Shown here piece by piece: positions 52,469 to 60,737 of a stretch of 64,000 nucleotides of DNA. Made by a program: the position numbers and the translations under genes. The stretch lies in the NCBI GenBank assembly GCA_965203635.1, contig OZ241903.1, forward strand, positions 1,860,001 through 1,924,000, written 5' to 3'. Position 1 is the first letter of the stretch. Each line of letters starts with the position of its first letter. The notes beneath the pieces were generated by a model. That model had not been told where the DNA came from. It saw only the letters and a list, made by a program, of their open reading frames with translations, and searched no databases. The DNA is from Aldehydirespirator sp965203635. GTDB lineage: Bacteria; Actinomycetota; Acidimicrobiia; Acidimicrobiales; Aldehydirespiratoraceae.

Positions 52469-52507
52469 GACTGGTGCCGGCCAGAACGGGCCACGGCGAG
52501 TGACTGG
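52456..52507 (+). repeat. 35-bp tandem duplication of the FDH/hydratase stop-start junction
   Basis: CCACGGCGAGTGAGACTGG (52456-52474) recurs as CCACGGCGAGTGACTGG (52491-52507). The first copy has GTG overlapping the Fe-S subunit stop and opens a 12-codon mini-ORF (MRLVPARTGHGE) whose TGA overlaps the GTG start of the hydratase gene at 52500. Confidence 0.82.
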
Positions 52508-53306
52508 GTCGCCCGATCCCGTGGCGCTTGAGGCTGCGGCCGGACGGCTGCGGGACGCGATGGCTGCGGGGGTGCCCTGCGATCCGGTGCGGGACATGCC
52601 CGGCCTGGCAGCCGCCGGCCCCGAAGCCGGATACGCCGTGCAGCAGCTCAACACCGAGCACTGGCTCGCTGCGGGTCGCCGGGTGAGCGGGCACAAGGTG
52701 GGATTGACGAACCCGGCTGTCCAGGAGCAACTCGGCATGGACGAGCCCATATGGGGCGTGCTGTTCGCGGACAGGTGCCGCACCGACGGCGACGACCTCG
52801 GCGGCGCCGGGCTGATCGAGCCCCGGGTCGAGGTCGAGGTCGCCGTGGTGCTCGGCGCCGACCTGGACAAGGGCCAGCACACCGTGGCCGACGTGATCAG
52901 CGCCACCGCCTACGTGCTCCCGGCGTTGGAGATCGTCGACAGCCGTATCGCCGGCTGGGACATCACCAACTTCGACATGATCGCCGACAACGCCGGCGCC
53001 GGCCTCTACGTTCTCGGAACCCGCCCAGTGCCGCTGGCCGCGGTCGACCTGCGCCGCGTCGAGATGCAGTTGACGATCAACGGCGAGCCGGCCGCCACCG
53101 GCAACGGAGCCGCCTGCCTCGGCAACCCCCTGAACTCCGTCCTCTGGCTGGCCGACGCCCTGAGCCAGCACGGCACCCCACTACAGGCAGGCGAGACCAT
53201 CATGACCGGCTCCCTCTGCGGCATGCTGCCCCTCACCCCCGGCGACAAACTCCAAGCCGAAATAGACAGCGTCGGCACCGTCTCAGCGGTCCTTTCCGAG
53301 GCCTGA
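52500..53306 (+). CDS. 2-keto-4-pentenoate hydratase-like (MhpD/FAH fold) protein
   Basis: 268 residues. GHKVGLTNPAVQEQLGMDEP, then GLIEPRVEVEVAVVLGADL (Glu-x-Glu metal ligands) and VSATAYVLPALEIVDSRI, with late NGAACLGNPLNSVLWLADAL, match 2-hydroxypenta-2,4-dienoate hydratases and 4-oxalocrotonate decarboxylases. These act in meta-cleavage of aromatics, but no ring-cleavage gene is near, so the substrate may be another enol acid. It is joined to the formate dehydrogenase operon through the duplicated junction. Confidence 0.83.
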   Translation: MTGSPDPVALEAAAGRLRDAMAAGVPCDPVRDMPGLAAAGPEAGYAVQQLNTEHWLAAGRRVSGHKVGLTNPAVQEQLGMDEPIWGVLFADRCRTDGDDLGGAGLIEPRVEVEVAVVLGADLDKGQHTVADVISATAYVLPALEIVDSRIAGWDITNFDMIADNAGAGLYVLGTRPVPLAAVDLRRVEMQLTINGEPAATGNGAACLGNPLNSVLWLADALSQHGTPLQAGETIMTGSLCGMLPLTPGDKLQAEIDSVGTVSAVLSEA

Positions 53307-53421
53307 CCCCATCCCTTCCCACGCAAGTGGAAGCCTTCAACCGGACAAGGGGAGGCGCTCCGGGACTGGACTATAGCAGGCGTGACCCCGGCCTCAGACC
53401 GTAGCGAAGCGACGCTCAGCT

Positions 53422-53532
53422 CTAGCCGAGCAGGTCTGCATGTGATCCGGTTCTGACCAACTTCAAGGCCTCGTCCCGCTGTCTCCAGATCAGCAGCCAG
53501 TCCGGGTCAATGTGACACTCCCAGTACGCTGA
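53422..53532 (-). pseudogene. YafQ-type toxin, C-terminal remnant
   Basis: The minus-strand frame reads AYWECHIDPDWLLIW, then EALKLVRTGSHADLLG and a stop at 53422-53424. This is the conserved C-terminal half of YafQ/RelE-like toxins (CHIxPDWLLIY ... RTGSHSDLF, with catalytic His). An in-frame stop (53533-53535) lies just upstream and no start is available. The matching N-terminal piece lies 5.5 kb away at 59081-59134. The rest of the 53307-53601 gap shows nothing else clear. Confidence 0.75.
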
Positions 53533-53601
53533 CTACTGCCTGGACAGGTTGTGAGGCCTGTTGCGGGCAGGAAGAACGCAACCTCCCTGACGAACGCTCC
53601 C

Positions 53602-54660
53602 ATGCAGATCATCTATCAGAACCCTGCACAGGCAAACGTGGTGTTAGAGGCTCTTGCGAATGCGGTGAGCCCGGCGACGACAACGTTCCGCGCTGCCGTC
53701 GCGTACGTGACCCGCGAAGGCGCTAGACGCCTCGTCCAAGAACTCAGTGCTCGCGTGGGAGCCACATGGCCAGATATACCGAAGACCGTCGTGACGTGCT
53801 TCGACTTCGGCACCACAGAGCCAGCCGCGTTGGAGTACCTGTCGGAATGCGGCTTCAAGGTCCGGATCGCCAACCTTGGCGCCGATGGCACGATCCGGAT
53901 CCTGGCGAACCCGTCCAGCTTTCACCCTAAGGTGTACCTGGCCGACAACGACTCGACGGTCCGCGCGGTAATCGGATCCGCCAACCTCTCTCGCCGCGCA
54001 TTGAGCGTCAACACCGAGGCGGTCACCGCTGTCGACCTTGACCCGTCGGATGCCGAGGCGACATGGCGCGAGATTGTGGCTGGCTCCGTCGAGCTCACAT
54101 CGGACCTCCTGCAGGCTTACCGCGACACGCGGCCACGACAACGGGCAGCACCTCCGCCCGATGAACCTCCAGTTCCGCGCTCGGTATCTCCAGATGACCT
54201 AGAGGTATATCGGGACGTCGTTGAGGCCGGTGACATCAACCCCGCCGAGCAACAGGCGTTTTGGGTCGAGGTCGGCGGTCCCAGTGGGGGATCAGGCAAC
54301 CAACTCGAGCTTCCTCGGCGCGCCCAACGGTTCTTCGGCTACAACTTTGACGACTACGACGACGATCACCACACAATCGGTCATCCCGTTCTGAGGGTTG
54401 GTGCAAGGCAGTGGAGCGACCGACCGCTCACCTGGCACGGGAACAACAGGATGGAGCGCATTAACCTGCCAACGCCCGCCAAGAGCGGTCTGAAATACGC
54501 ACAACGGGTTGTGCTGTTTCGGCGGTCGGGTGGAACATTCGAGATTGCCGTAGCCAAGCAGGGGAGCGCACGGGCCAAACAGTGGCGCGAGGAATCGGCG
54601 GCCGCCGGTACGCTCTACCGTTTCAGTGGCGGCAGCAACCGACTTTGCGGCCTCATCTGA
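53602..54660 (+). CDS. Phospholipase-D-fold restriction endonuclease (BfiI/NgoFVII-like)
   Basis: 352 residues from ATG 53602 (GTG 53551 would add 17). The HKD-type motif is FHPKVYLADND (His108, Lys110) with GSANLSRRAL (125-134), as in PLD-family nucleases such as BfiI and NgoFVII. The C-terminal half (TWHGNNRMERINLPTPAKSG) could recognise DNA. It converges on two DNA methyltransferase genes, giving a likely restriction-modification system with nuclease on one strand and protective methylases on the other. Confidence 0.75.
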   Translation: MQIIYQNPAQANVVLEALANAVSPATTTFRAAVAYVTREGARRLVQELSARVGATWPDIPKTVVTCFDFGTTEPAALEYLSECGFKVRIANLGADGTIRILANPSSFHPKVYLADNDSTVRAVIGSANLSRRALSVNTEAVTAVDLDPSDAEATWREIVAGSVELTSDLLQAYRDTRPRQRAAPPPDEPPVPRSVSPDDLEVYRDVVEAGDINPAEQQAFWVEVGGPSGGSGNQLELPRRAQRFFGYNFDDYDDDHHTIGHPVLRVGARQWSDRPLTWHGNNRMERINLPTPAKSGLKYAQRVVLFRRSGGTFEIAVAKQGSARAKQWREESAAAGTLYRFSGGSNRLCGLI

Positions 54661-54666
54661 TGGCGT

Positions 54667-56685
54667 CTACCGCTGCGTACGACAGCTGAGCACCTTCTCT
54701 GTAAGTAGAGCGATCTTCTTTGCGTCGTCCCTATCCACATCTAGGACATCCCAGATGAGTCGGTCGACCTCTTCCTGGTCCACAGGTTCTGCCTCGTTGT
54801 AGGCAGCCTTACCGAGAAGCTCGAGATCGGCCGAGATCGTCGTTACTGCGGCCGGCAAAGGCAGGCGGCGCAGTTGCGTCGCTTCGATCTTCAGAGCGCC
54901 GCCACCGAGAACCGTTCCAGTGAGTTCCATGGTCACCACTGCCCAGGAACTGCGCAGCAAGGCCAGCAGGGCAGCAGCTGGAAGGCCTGGCTTGTCCTCG
55001 TGCCGCCAGAGGGTTGAGAAGTTGGCGTCAATGACGTTACCCCGGGGGTTGCCTAGCACCTCTGGGTGCCGGTGGCAGACGCGAGCGACGAACAAGTTCC
55101 CGGTGTGTCGGGGAGCCAGCGGCGGGAGTTGATACCAGAAGCGAGGTGCACGACTGGGCTTCGTGGGGTTAGCCCGGCGACCGTTGGTCACGACCGCGGA
55201 GAGCTCCGGGATGTGTCGCGGCTCGGCATCACTGCCAACGTTGAGCACCGCGGCTCGGCGGACGTGATTCGCAACAGTCGGCTGTAGCGGCACATACGGT
55301 GCGGCGACACCCACTACTTCGGTCGCAGCGATGTCCTCGGGAAGCGCATGTTCGACCAAGTAGAAGAGTCGGCCGGGAGAGAGGTGCGCTACGCCGGCTG
55401 CGGCGGCCATGTCCCGTTGTCGGCGCACAACTACCCGCAGCAGGTCCTTAGGGACAGTGATGGGATCGCCAGACAATTCATCATCAACAACGACCCTTGA
55501 CGCTCGGTCGTCCCCTTCGACGAACTCGCCGTAGAAGAACCGGTTCGCCCCGGTACGAAGGCCCTGGCCGACGGACCAACCCAAGTCCTTCAGGGTGCAA
55601 AGTTCCGGTGCCCTCCACCTGACGATGTCCCGAAGACGGCGCGGAAGGTAGGCGGCGCCTGACGGTTGTATTCCTGCTGCCTCGATGCGCCGTCCCCATG
55701 TGGTTCGGGGTAGCTGTGATCTGAGCCTGTCGCGCACCTGTGCGTCATCGACGGCTTCCGCGCTGAGTCCTGGCCACTCCTCAGTCTCGGTCGAGCTCGC
55801 GACCCCTCTCAGTCGTTCGCGGAACGTCAGCTCTGGAACCCTTGCCCGCGGATGAAGCGTGCCGACCAGGCTGCGATCATCTGCTGCCGCCGACAAGAGC
55901 CGGGCGTGTACGTGGCGATTTGAATTCGTGAGCAGCCCCGATGACCGCGCTGGCACACGTCGAGCAACTACGAGCGTCGTCCTCACGAGCGCTTCGTCGA
56001 ACCAAGATGCCTCACCGTCTTCCACGACGTACTCAAGGTCGAAGAACCGGCGTAGAACGTAGAGCACGGGCAGCGCATAGTCACGAGACAGCCAGGTGTC
56101 AGGCACGAGCATGGCGAGGCGCCCGCCTGGAGCGACAAGAGCTGCGCAGAGCAGCCAGCTCGGTACGGCGAGGTCTGCGAGGCCGCTGTAACCCTCGGCC
56201 AGTGATCGCAAGACTGCCCGTTCATCACTGGGCAGCGTCCGGCGATTGTCTATTACCCCGAGCAGCCCGGTCCGTATCCTTGTCGCGCTAGGCAGGCGAA
56301 CAGGTCCGGTCGCCGTTCTGCTGCTTCGCTGGTAGCGCACGTACGGCGGGTTGGTTATGACGACGTCCCAGGCTCGGTCGATGTCGCTAGCCCATGTGGT
56401 CGCATCGAATGCGTCTGCGACCCGAAGATCGATGGGCGACGCGAATCGGGCTCGGCAGCGCTCCGCAGCACCGGGATCGATTTCGACCGCCGTTAGATCC
56501 GAGGCGCCTCCGACTTGCCGAGCCGCTTCAAGCATGTCTCCTGATCCAGCCATTGGATCTATGACGGTGCCATCGGCCCCAACGTTCGCCAACGCGGCGA
56601 GAACGCGTGCGAGCGGCTCGCCCGTGAAGTACTGACCGAGCCGCTTCCGATCCTCTCGACTCAGCGCGACCGCTACGTCGCTCAT
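54667..56685 (-). CDS. N6-adenine DNA methyltransferase (N-6_Mtase fold)
   Basis: 672 residues. RLGQYFTGEPLARVLAALAN is the Type-I/IIG-like opening, DPMAGSGDMLEAA binds AdoMet, and VVITNPPYVRYQRS is the NPPY catalytic motif for N6-adenine. The long C-terminal part likely serves target recognition. ATG 56685 overlaps the TAA of the upstream methyltransferase (TAATG), so they are translated together. Length and layout resemble Type II methylases of the M.TaqI/N-6_Mtase group. Confidence 0.87.
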   Translation of the reverse strand: MSDVAVALSREDRKRLGQYFTGEPLARVLAALANVGADGTVIDPMAGSGDMLEAARQVGGASDLTAVEIDPGAAERCRARFASPIDLRVADAFDATTWASDIDRAWDVVITNPPYVRYQRSSRTATGPVRLPSATRIRTGLLGVIDNRRTLPSDERAVLRSLAEGYSGLADLAVPSWLLCAALVAPGGRLAMLVPDTWLSRDYALPVLYVLRRFFDLEYVVEDGEASWFDEALVRTTLVVARRVPARSSGLLTNSNRHVHARLLSAAADDRSLVGTLHPRARVPELTFRERLRGVASSTETEEWPGLSAEAVDDAQVRDRLRSQLPRTTWGRRIEAAGIQPSGAAYLPRRLRDIVRWRAPELCTLKDLGWSVGQGLRTGANRFFYGEFVEGDDRASRVVVDDELSGDPITVPKDLLRVVVRRQRDMAAAAGVAHLSPGRLFYLVEHALPEDIAATEVVGVAAPYVPLQPTVANHVRRAAVLNVGSDAEPRHIPELSAVVTNGRRANPTKPSRAPRFWYQLPPLAPRHTGNLFVARVCHRHPEVLGNPRGNVIDANFSTLWRHEDKPGLPAAALLALLRSSWAVVTMELTGTVLGGGALKIEATQLRRLPLPAAVTTISADLELLGKAAYNEAEPVDQEEVDRLIWDVLDVDRDDAKKIALLTEKVLSCRTQR

Positions 56686-58649
56686 TACAGCGCAGCGGCG
56701 CCGAGCGCTCCCACACGCTTGTAGAAGGCTGAGGCCGTGGAAGTTACGGGACGCGCCTGTTCTACGCACAGAGCCACGTAGCGGGAATACAGATGCTGTG
56801 GGCTGATACCTGAGCCGTGAAGTCTGCGGAGTTCAGCGATTACATCGTCGAGATCTTCGGTGGCTGCCTCGTGCGCAATGTCGACATCCCGGCGTGTCAG
56901 CAAGAAGACAGCGTCACCTCGGGTGCTGCCCTCGGCAACGACCTGCTTGAAACTCACTTGCGTCTTGTCGAGCACGCTAGTCCTCTCGACAGCGAGGCCT
57001 GCCGAAGTGACGGCATCGCCGAGCGCAGCCCACACTTCAGGTTGTGACGAGTGAAATACGACCGTCGCGGCGCCGTTCGGCTTGAGAACACGCGACACCT
57101 CCGTGAACACCTGTTTCATAAGGGTGCCGTACTCACTGACGCCCTTGCCCTGAGCCGGGCTAATGATCGCCTCCTCGTTGGCATCGGTCGCCGAACCGAG
57201 CCACGCCTCGTTGATCTGGTTGATCTCCGAGTACGGGATGAACCCACCGAAGGGTGGGTCGGTGAACACGTAGTCGATCGAGTTGTCGGGAAGGTCGAGC
57301 GATGTGCTGGACTTCCTCTCAACTCCAATGGTGCCAGTACCTCCGTAACACACGGCGAGCGCCGTTCGGAAGGTCTTGATCTTCCGTTCGACGCCCTTGA
57401 TTACGTTCTTTTCGACCGGAAGGCTGCTCACGTAGAGCACGCCGCTTTGAGCACCTGTGAGGATGAAGTCAGACTGACCGCTCTTCACCACGACTCGACT
57501 CATGAGGGTTGAATGGCTGGCGTTGTAGCTGAGGACCAAGAGACGAAGCGAGTCCTGCAGATACTCCGGCTCGCTCGCAATCGCTTCCCATAGAGCACCG
57601 AGCGCGATGAGATTCCGACGCGTGTAGAAGTGGTGAACCCGCTCGATCCCTTGGTGGTAGCCGGAACGGTGGAGATCACCCCACCGGATGTACTCGGTTG
57701 GGACGCTCGTGGGCACGGGTTCGTCGAGTACTCGTTCCACGAGTGCGAGGTCGGCGGCGACCGGCGCTCGGTTCCAGGTCGTCTTGCCGGTCCGGCCGTA
57801 CACGTGCGCGAGAACCCGCCGACGCTGGACAACTTTGTCGCCAGTGAGGGCATCAAGCACCACATCCGCCACGCGAGGCTCATCGGCGAGCCTTAGGGCG
57901 CGACGGCACGACGGACAGTCCGCGATCTTGCGCAACCGAAGCGGTTCGCGCTCGACGGCAAGCTCCCAGTAGGTCGGTTCGGCGCCGCAGAATCCACAGG
58001 TGATCACATCGGACCAGATGGCGTGCCGGATGCTTCCCGCCATGCCGCTCGGGTCTTGTGCCGCGTACATCCAGGCGTAACCATGAGCCGTTGCGGCGAT
58101 CACCCGCCTTGCCGCGGCTTCAAAAGCAGCGGGATCGGGTGGATTGCATAGCGTATGTCCGAGCAGCGAACCGATAGCGCTCAGCTCGTACAGCACCACG
58201 TGGCGCGGGCCCCACTCGACCGGCAGTTGCAGTTCCGAGGCCCGCCGCATCATCTCAGGCGTCGGCTTCTCGCACATGCGAGCCGCAACGCCGGTGGTGC
58301 CACTCCCGGCGAAGACGTCGAGGACAGTGTCGCCTGGCGAGGTGTGCGCCGCGATGAATGTCGCGATCGCCTCGGGGTCGATCTTGGTTGGGTAGGAGAA
58401 CGCGTTGTAGACGGCCCCCGTCCGTCGGGAAGGGATAGGCCGGTCGTACAACGCGCCGAGGCGTGTGTCACAGTTCGGAAGGGCTTCGTTCGTCATGTCT
58501 TGCCCTCCGGCGGTGACTTCGGGTGCGAATCCTGGCCTGGCGGTCGGTACGTCGGCGGTGCGTTGAACGTCTAGTCCTAGCTGCTCAAACTGTGTGACCG
58601 CAGCGCCCGTCGAGTCGCCTGGTCGAATGACATGAGTGTAGTTCGTCAT
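56685..58649 (-). CDS. DNA methyltransferase with DPPF motif and zinc-finger insertion
   Basis: 654 residues. Motif I DTVLDVFAGSGTTGVAARM (residues about 100-115) and motif IV DYVFTDPPFGGFIPYSEI (about 430-450) are separated by an unusually long insertion that contains a Cys4 zinc-finger candidate (VITCGFCGAEPTYW and ADCPSCRRALR). The order resembles DUF1156-like/N4-N6 methylases. ATG 58649 with GGAG upstream is chosen. Together with the N6-adenine enzyme it could protect both strands of an asymmetric site, as needed beside a Type IIS nuclease. Confidence 0.82.
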   Translation of the reverse strand: MTNYTHVIRPGDSTGAAVTQFEQLGLDVQRTADVPTARPGFAPEVTAGGQDMTNEALPNCDTRLGALYDRPIPSRRTGAVYNAFSYPTKIDPEAIATFIAAHTSPGDTVLDVFAGSGTTGVAARMCEKPTPEMMRRASELQLPVEWGPRHVVLYELSAIGSLLGHTLCNPPDPAAFEAAARRVIAATAHGYAWMYAAQDPSGMAGSIRHAIWSDVITCGFCGAEPTYWELAVEREPLRLRKIADCPSCRRALRLADEPRVADVVLDALTGDKVVQRRRVLAHVYGRTGKTTWNRAPVAADLALVERVLDEPVPTSVPTEYIRWGDLHRSGYHQGIERVHHFYTRRNLIALGALWEAIASEPEYLQDSLRLLVLSYNASHSTLMSRVVVKSGQSDFILTGAQSGVLYVSSLPVEKNVIKGVERKIKTFRTALAVCYGGTGTIGVERKSSTSLDLPDNSIDYVFTDPPFGGFIPYSEINQINEAWLGSATDANEEAIISPAQGKGVSEYGTLMKQVFTEVSRVLKPNGAATVVFHSSQPEVWAALGDAVTSAGLAVERTSVLDKTQVSFKQVVAEGSTRGDAVFLLTRRDVDIAHEAATEDLDDVIAELRRLHGSGISPQHLYSRYVALCVEQARPVTSTASAFYKRVGALGAAAL

Positions 58650-59080
58650 CATCGTCTCCGGTGGATGTGGCAGGACTCCTGGCAGAGGTCTCAGGACGGC
58701 GGATCCTTTAGCGCGCCTGCGTGTCGCGCGACTTGTGGGCTCTCCGCACTGGTCGGATGTGGACCGGCAGAGCGGAGATGGCACTGCGTGAACCTGGCAG
58801 GTCGTCAGGCCTGTCCTCGCCGGCGGTGCTCCGCCGAAGGACCCCTAGGAGCGATGCCGCCGGGGCACTTCACTATCCTGGACAAGGCGAACTGGAAAGC
58901 GCCGCAGAGGATAGGCGGGCGGTGTGACAGCCATTTCGCGGGGCGCTCCAGGCGTGGTAGGGATCGGTGCTTAGGTGCTTGGTGTTCGGGTGTTGTTCAA
59001 GGCCAACGACCTGTCCGGCGGCCGACCGAGCACGACCGCTCCGACCGCGGGCGGAAGCTGATGAGGCCGGACATCGCTGT
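58650..59080. other. 431-bp interval without a recognisable gene
   Basis: Between the methyltransferase start and the yafQ N-terminal remnant. I see no convincing ORF, RNA gene or repeat; it contains the methyltransferase upstream region and probably one border of the inserted block. Confidence 0.5.
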
Positions 59081-59134
59081 GCCGGTTGCACGCTGGAGGT
59101 CTCTCTGGAAGCGGCTGGTCGCCAGCAAGCGCAT
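59081..59134 (-). pseudogene. YafQ-type toxin, N-terminal remnant
   Basis: Directly after the dinJ stop (59138-59140), ATG 59134 starts MRLLATSRFQRDLQRATG, which resembles the N-terminal helix of YafQ toxins (SxFxRDLKRA). The similarity stops after about 18 codons. The C-terminal half is found at 53422-53532 on the same strand, so the toxin gene is broken. Confidence 0.65.
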
Positions 59135-59137
59135 GGC

Positions 59138-59395
59138 TCACCGCGACGCAGTCTTGAGCTCCTCGAGGGTGGTGTACTCAGAGAGGCCAGCTCCGTACTC
59201 GGCTTGGTGCAGTGCCTCAGTCGTTTCTGCGTTGGGGATCCTTACCTCGAAGGGCAGTCCCCGGGGCATCGTCACCTGTCTGCAGAAGAGAGTGGTCGCC
59301 TCCGTCGCCGACAGCCCCAGTTCGCAGAGCAGTGCTTCTGCCGGGTGTTTGAGTTCGGGTTCGACCCGGGCCCGGATCGTCTCGGTCTTGGCCAT
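59138..59395 (-). CDS. DinJ/RelB-family antitoxin
   Basis: 85 residues. MAKTETIRARVEPELKHPAE is the ribbon-helix-helix strand and first helix, LGLSATEATTLFCRQVTM the second helix region, and RGLPFEVRIPNAETTEAL the toxin-binding stretch, as in DinJ. A GGGAGG site precedes the start, and an inverted repeat lies upstream (59424-59445). DinJ pairs with YafQ; here yafQ is disrupted, leaving an orphan antitoxin that may still repress its own promoter. Confidence 0.85.
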   Translation of the reverse strand: MAKTETIRARVEPELKHPAEALLCELGLSATEATTLFCRQVTMPRGLPFEVRIPNAETTEALHQAEYGAGLSEYTTLEELKTASR

Positions 59396-59423
59396 CGGTC
59401 AACCTCCCGCACGCAATCCTTAG

Positions 59424-59445
59424 TTGTACCCCGAACGGGGAACAA
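59424..59445. promoter_or_regulatory. Inverted repeat upstream of dinJ (likely autoregulatory operator)
   Basis: TTGTACCCCG-AA-CGGGGAACAA: 10-bp arms with one mismatch and a 2-bp centre, about 30 bp before the dinJ start. RHH antitoxins bind such sites. Confidence 0.55.
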
Positions 59446-59486
59446 CCATGGATCGATCGCTTCCAAATCCCCCACGGCCCATCGCA

Positions 59487-60737
59487 CTACGCGGCGATCA
59501 GGGCCCGCGTGGCCTCGTCGCGCAACTCCCGAACCCTCGCCGCGACGCAGTTGACGCGTGCTAGCACCTCGTCGAGCGTGCCCGAAAGGTCGAGTGCGAC
59601 CACCTCAAGGAACTTGTCGGCGTGCTTGACGATGTATGACGTCGTATCGGCCTCGCCCTGCGCGTAAATCAGGAGTCCGCCACCAAGATCGAGAGCCGTG
59701 ATGTAAGCCAGCAGTTGGTACAAGTCTGTGCCGGGCACGCTCATCTTGCCCGTGAGGTTCTTGTACTTGGCGTCGCCCACGAAGGTGCAAGCTCCGCCTT
59801 CCCACCATGAGAGATCAGGCTTGAGCATTGCCCGGCCAGCCTCGTCGAGAGTGATGGCGTGGTCCGAACGCAGTGTGTCGGGCGACACGCCGAACTCCTC
59901 CCGCAGGGCCACCGTCAGGAACTCCTGGAACAGGCGGTTCATGTCCATCAGGAACCCCGACGCCCTCACACCGCCGCGTCCGGACTCGAAGGCGCTGTGG
60001 CGCAGGATGAGCCGGGCGAGACCGATGACGCCCCGATAATGCTCGTTGAGCCGGTCGAAGCGGGCCTCGGGCACATCGTTCGCCCCGAACTCGACCAGCG
60101 AGACTTGTGCGAGCATCCCGGCGACTCGGCTCAACTCTCCTCGCGCATTCGGGGAGCGGAGGCGCATACTGCTCAGCCGGATAGAGGCCGCCTTCACTAG
60201 CCGGTTCTCCAGAATGTCGTCGGTGAACTCGTCGTACCGGACCTCAACCGGGAGGATGAACCCCGACCGGCGCCGCATCTGGTCGTCGAACCTGATCCGG
60301 CCTCGGACGGTCTGCAGTGCGTCCTCTTCCTCGCGGTAGCCGTGCAGTAGGCCGCGAGCGAACGCCTGGCGCGCCTCTGATGCGAGTGCGATTGCAAGCA
60401 CGTCGGGGAGAGCCTGGCTCTCTTCGAAGTCGAACAGCTTGTCCTGCTGAGGCTTGAAGACTCCCATCGCGTAGCAGGCCAGCGACAGCAGTTGCGGAAT
60501 CCCTATCTTCGGTTCGATGAACACCGAAAGGTCGCCGATCTCGACGGCACCCACCGTGGAGCCAGCCTTGATCCGGTACGAGTCGCTCGTGCCTTCAACC
60601 GGCTGGATGGACAGGTTGAGCGTGTCTGCTTGGCGGAGCAGCGTGTCCCGCTGAGTCGCCGAGAGGACGTGAACGCTCGGCTCGTACTCCCTGAGGTCTA
60701 TCGGCACCGATGACTCGGCCAGATCTGCGTTCGTCAT
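59487..60737 (-). CDS. mcrC: McrC-like subunit of a McrBC restriction system
   Basis: 416 residues. The N-terminal half has the McrC pattern VEIGDLSVFIEPKIG and TVRGRIRFDDQ; the C-terminal nuclease domain has the PD-(D/E)xK core LKPDLSWWEGGACTFVGDAK (Asp ... Asp-x-Lys). It partners the McrB GTPase encoded just upstream, whose stop overlaps this start (ATGA). McrBC cleaves DNA carrying modified cytosines. Confidence 0.88.
   Translation of the reverse strand: MTNADLAESSVPIDLREYEPSVHVLSATQRDTLLRQADTLNLSIQPVEGTSDSYRIKAGSTVGAVEIGDLSVFIEPKIGIPQLLSLACYAMGVFKPQQDKLFDFEESQALPDVLAIALASEARQAFARGLLHGYREEEDALQTVRGRIRFDDQMRRRSGFILPVEVRYDEFTDDILENRLVKAASIRLSSMRLRSPNARGELSRVAGMLAQVSLVEFGANDVPEARFDRLNEHYRGVIGLARLILRHSAFESGRGGVRASGFLMDMNRLFQEFLTVALREEFGVSPDTLRSDHAITLDEAGRAMLKPDLSWWEGGACTFVGDAKYKNLTGKMSVPGTDLYQLLAYITALDLGGGLLIYAQGEADTTSYIVKHADKFLEVVALDLSGTLDEVLARVNCVAARVRELRDEATRALIAA

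Noticed and set aside
58632..59423. Plus-strand open frame covering dinJ
   Set aside because: Composition is shadow-like and it would overlap dinJ and its operator; no motif.
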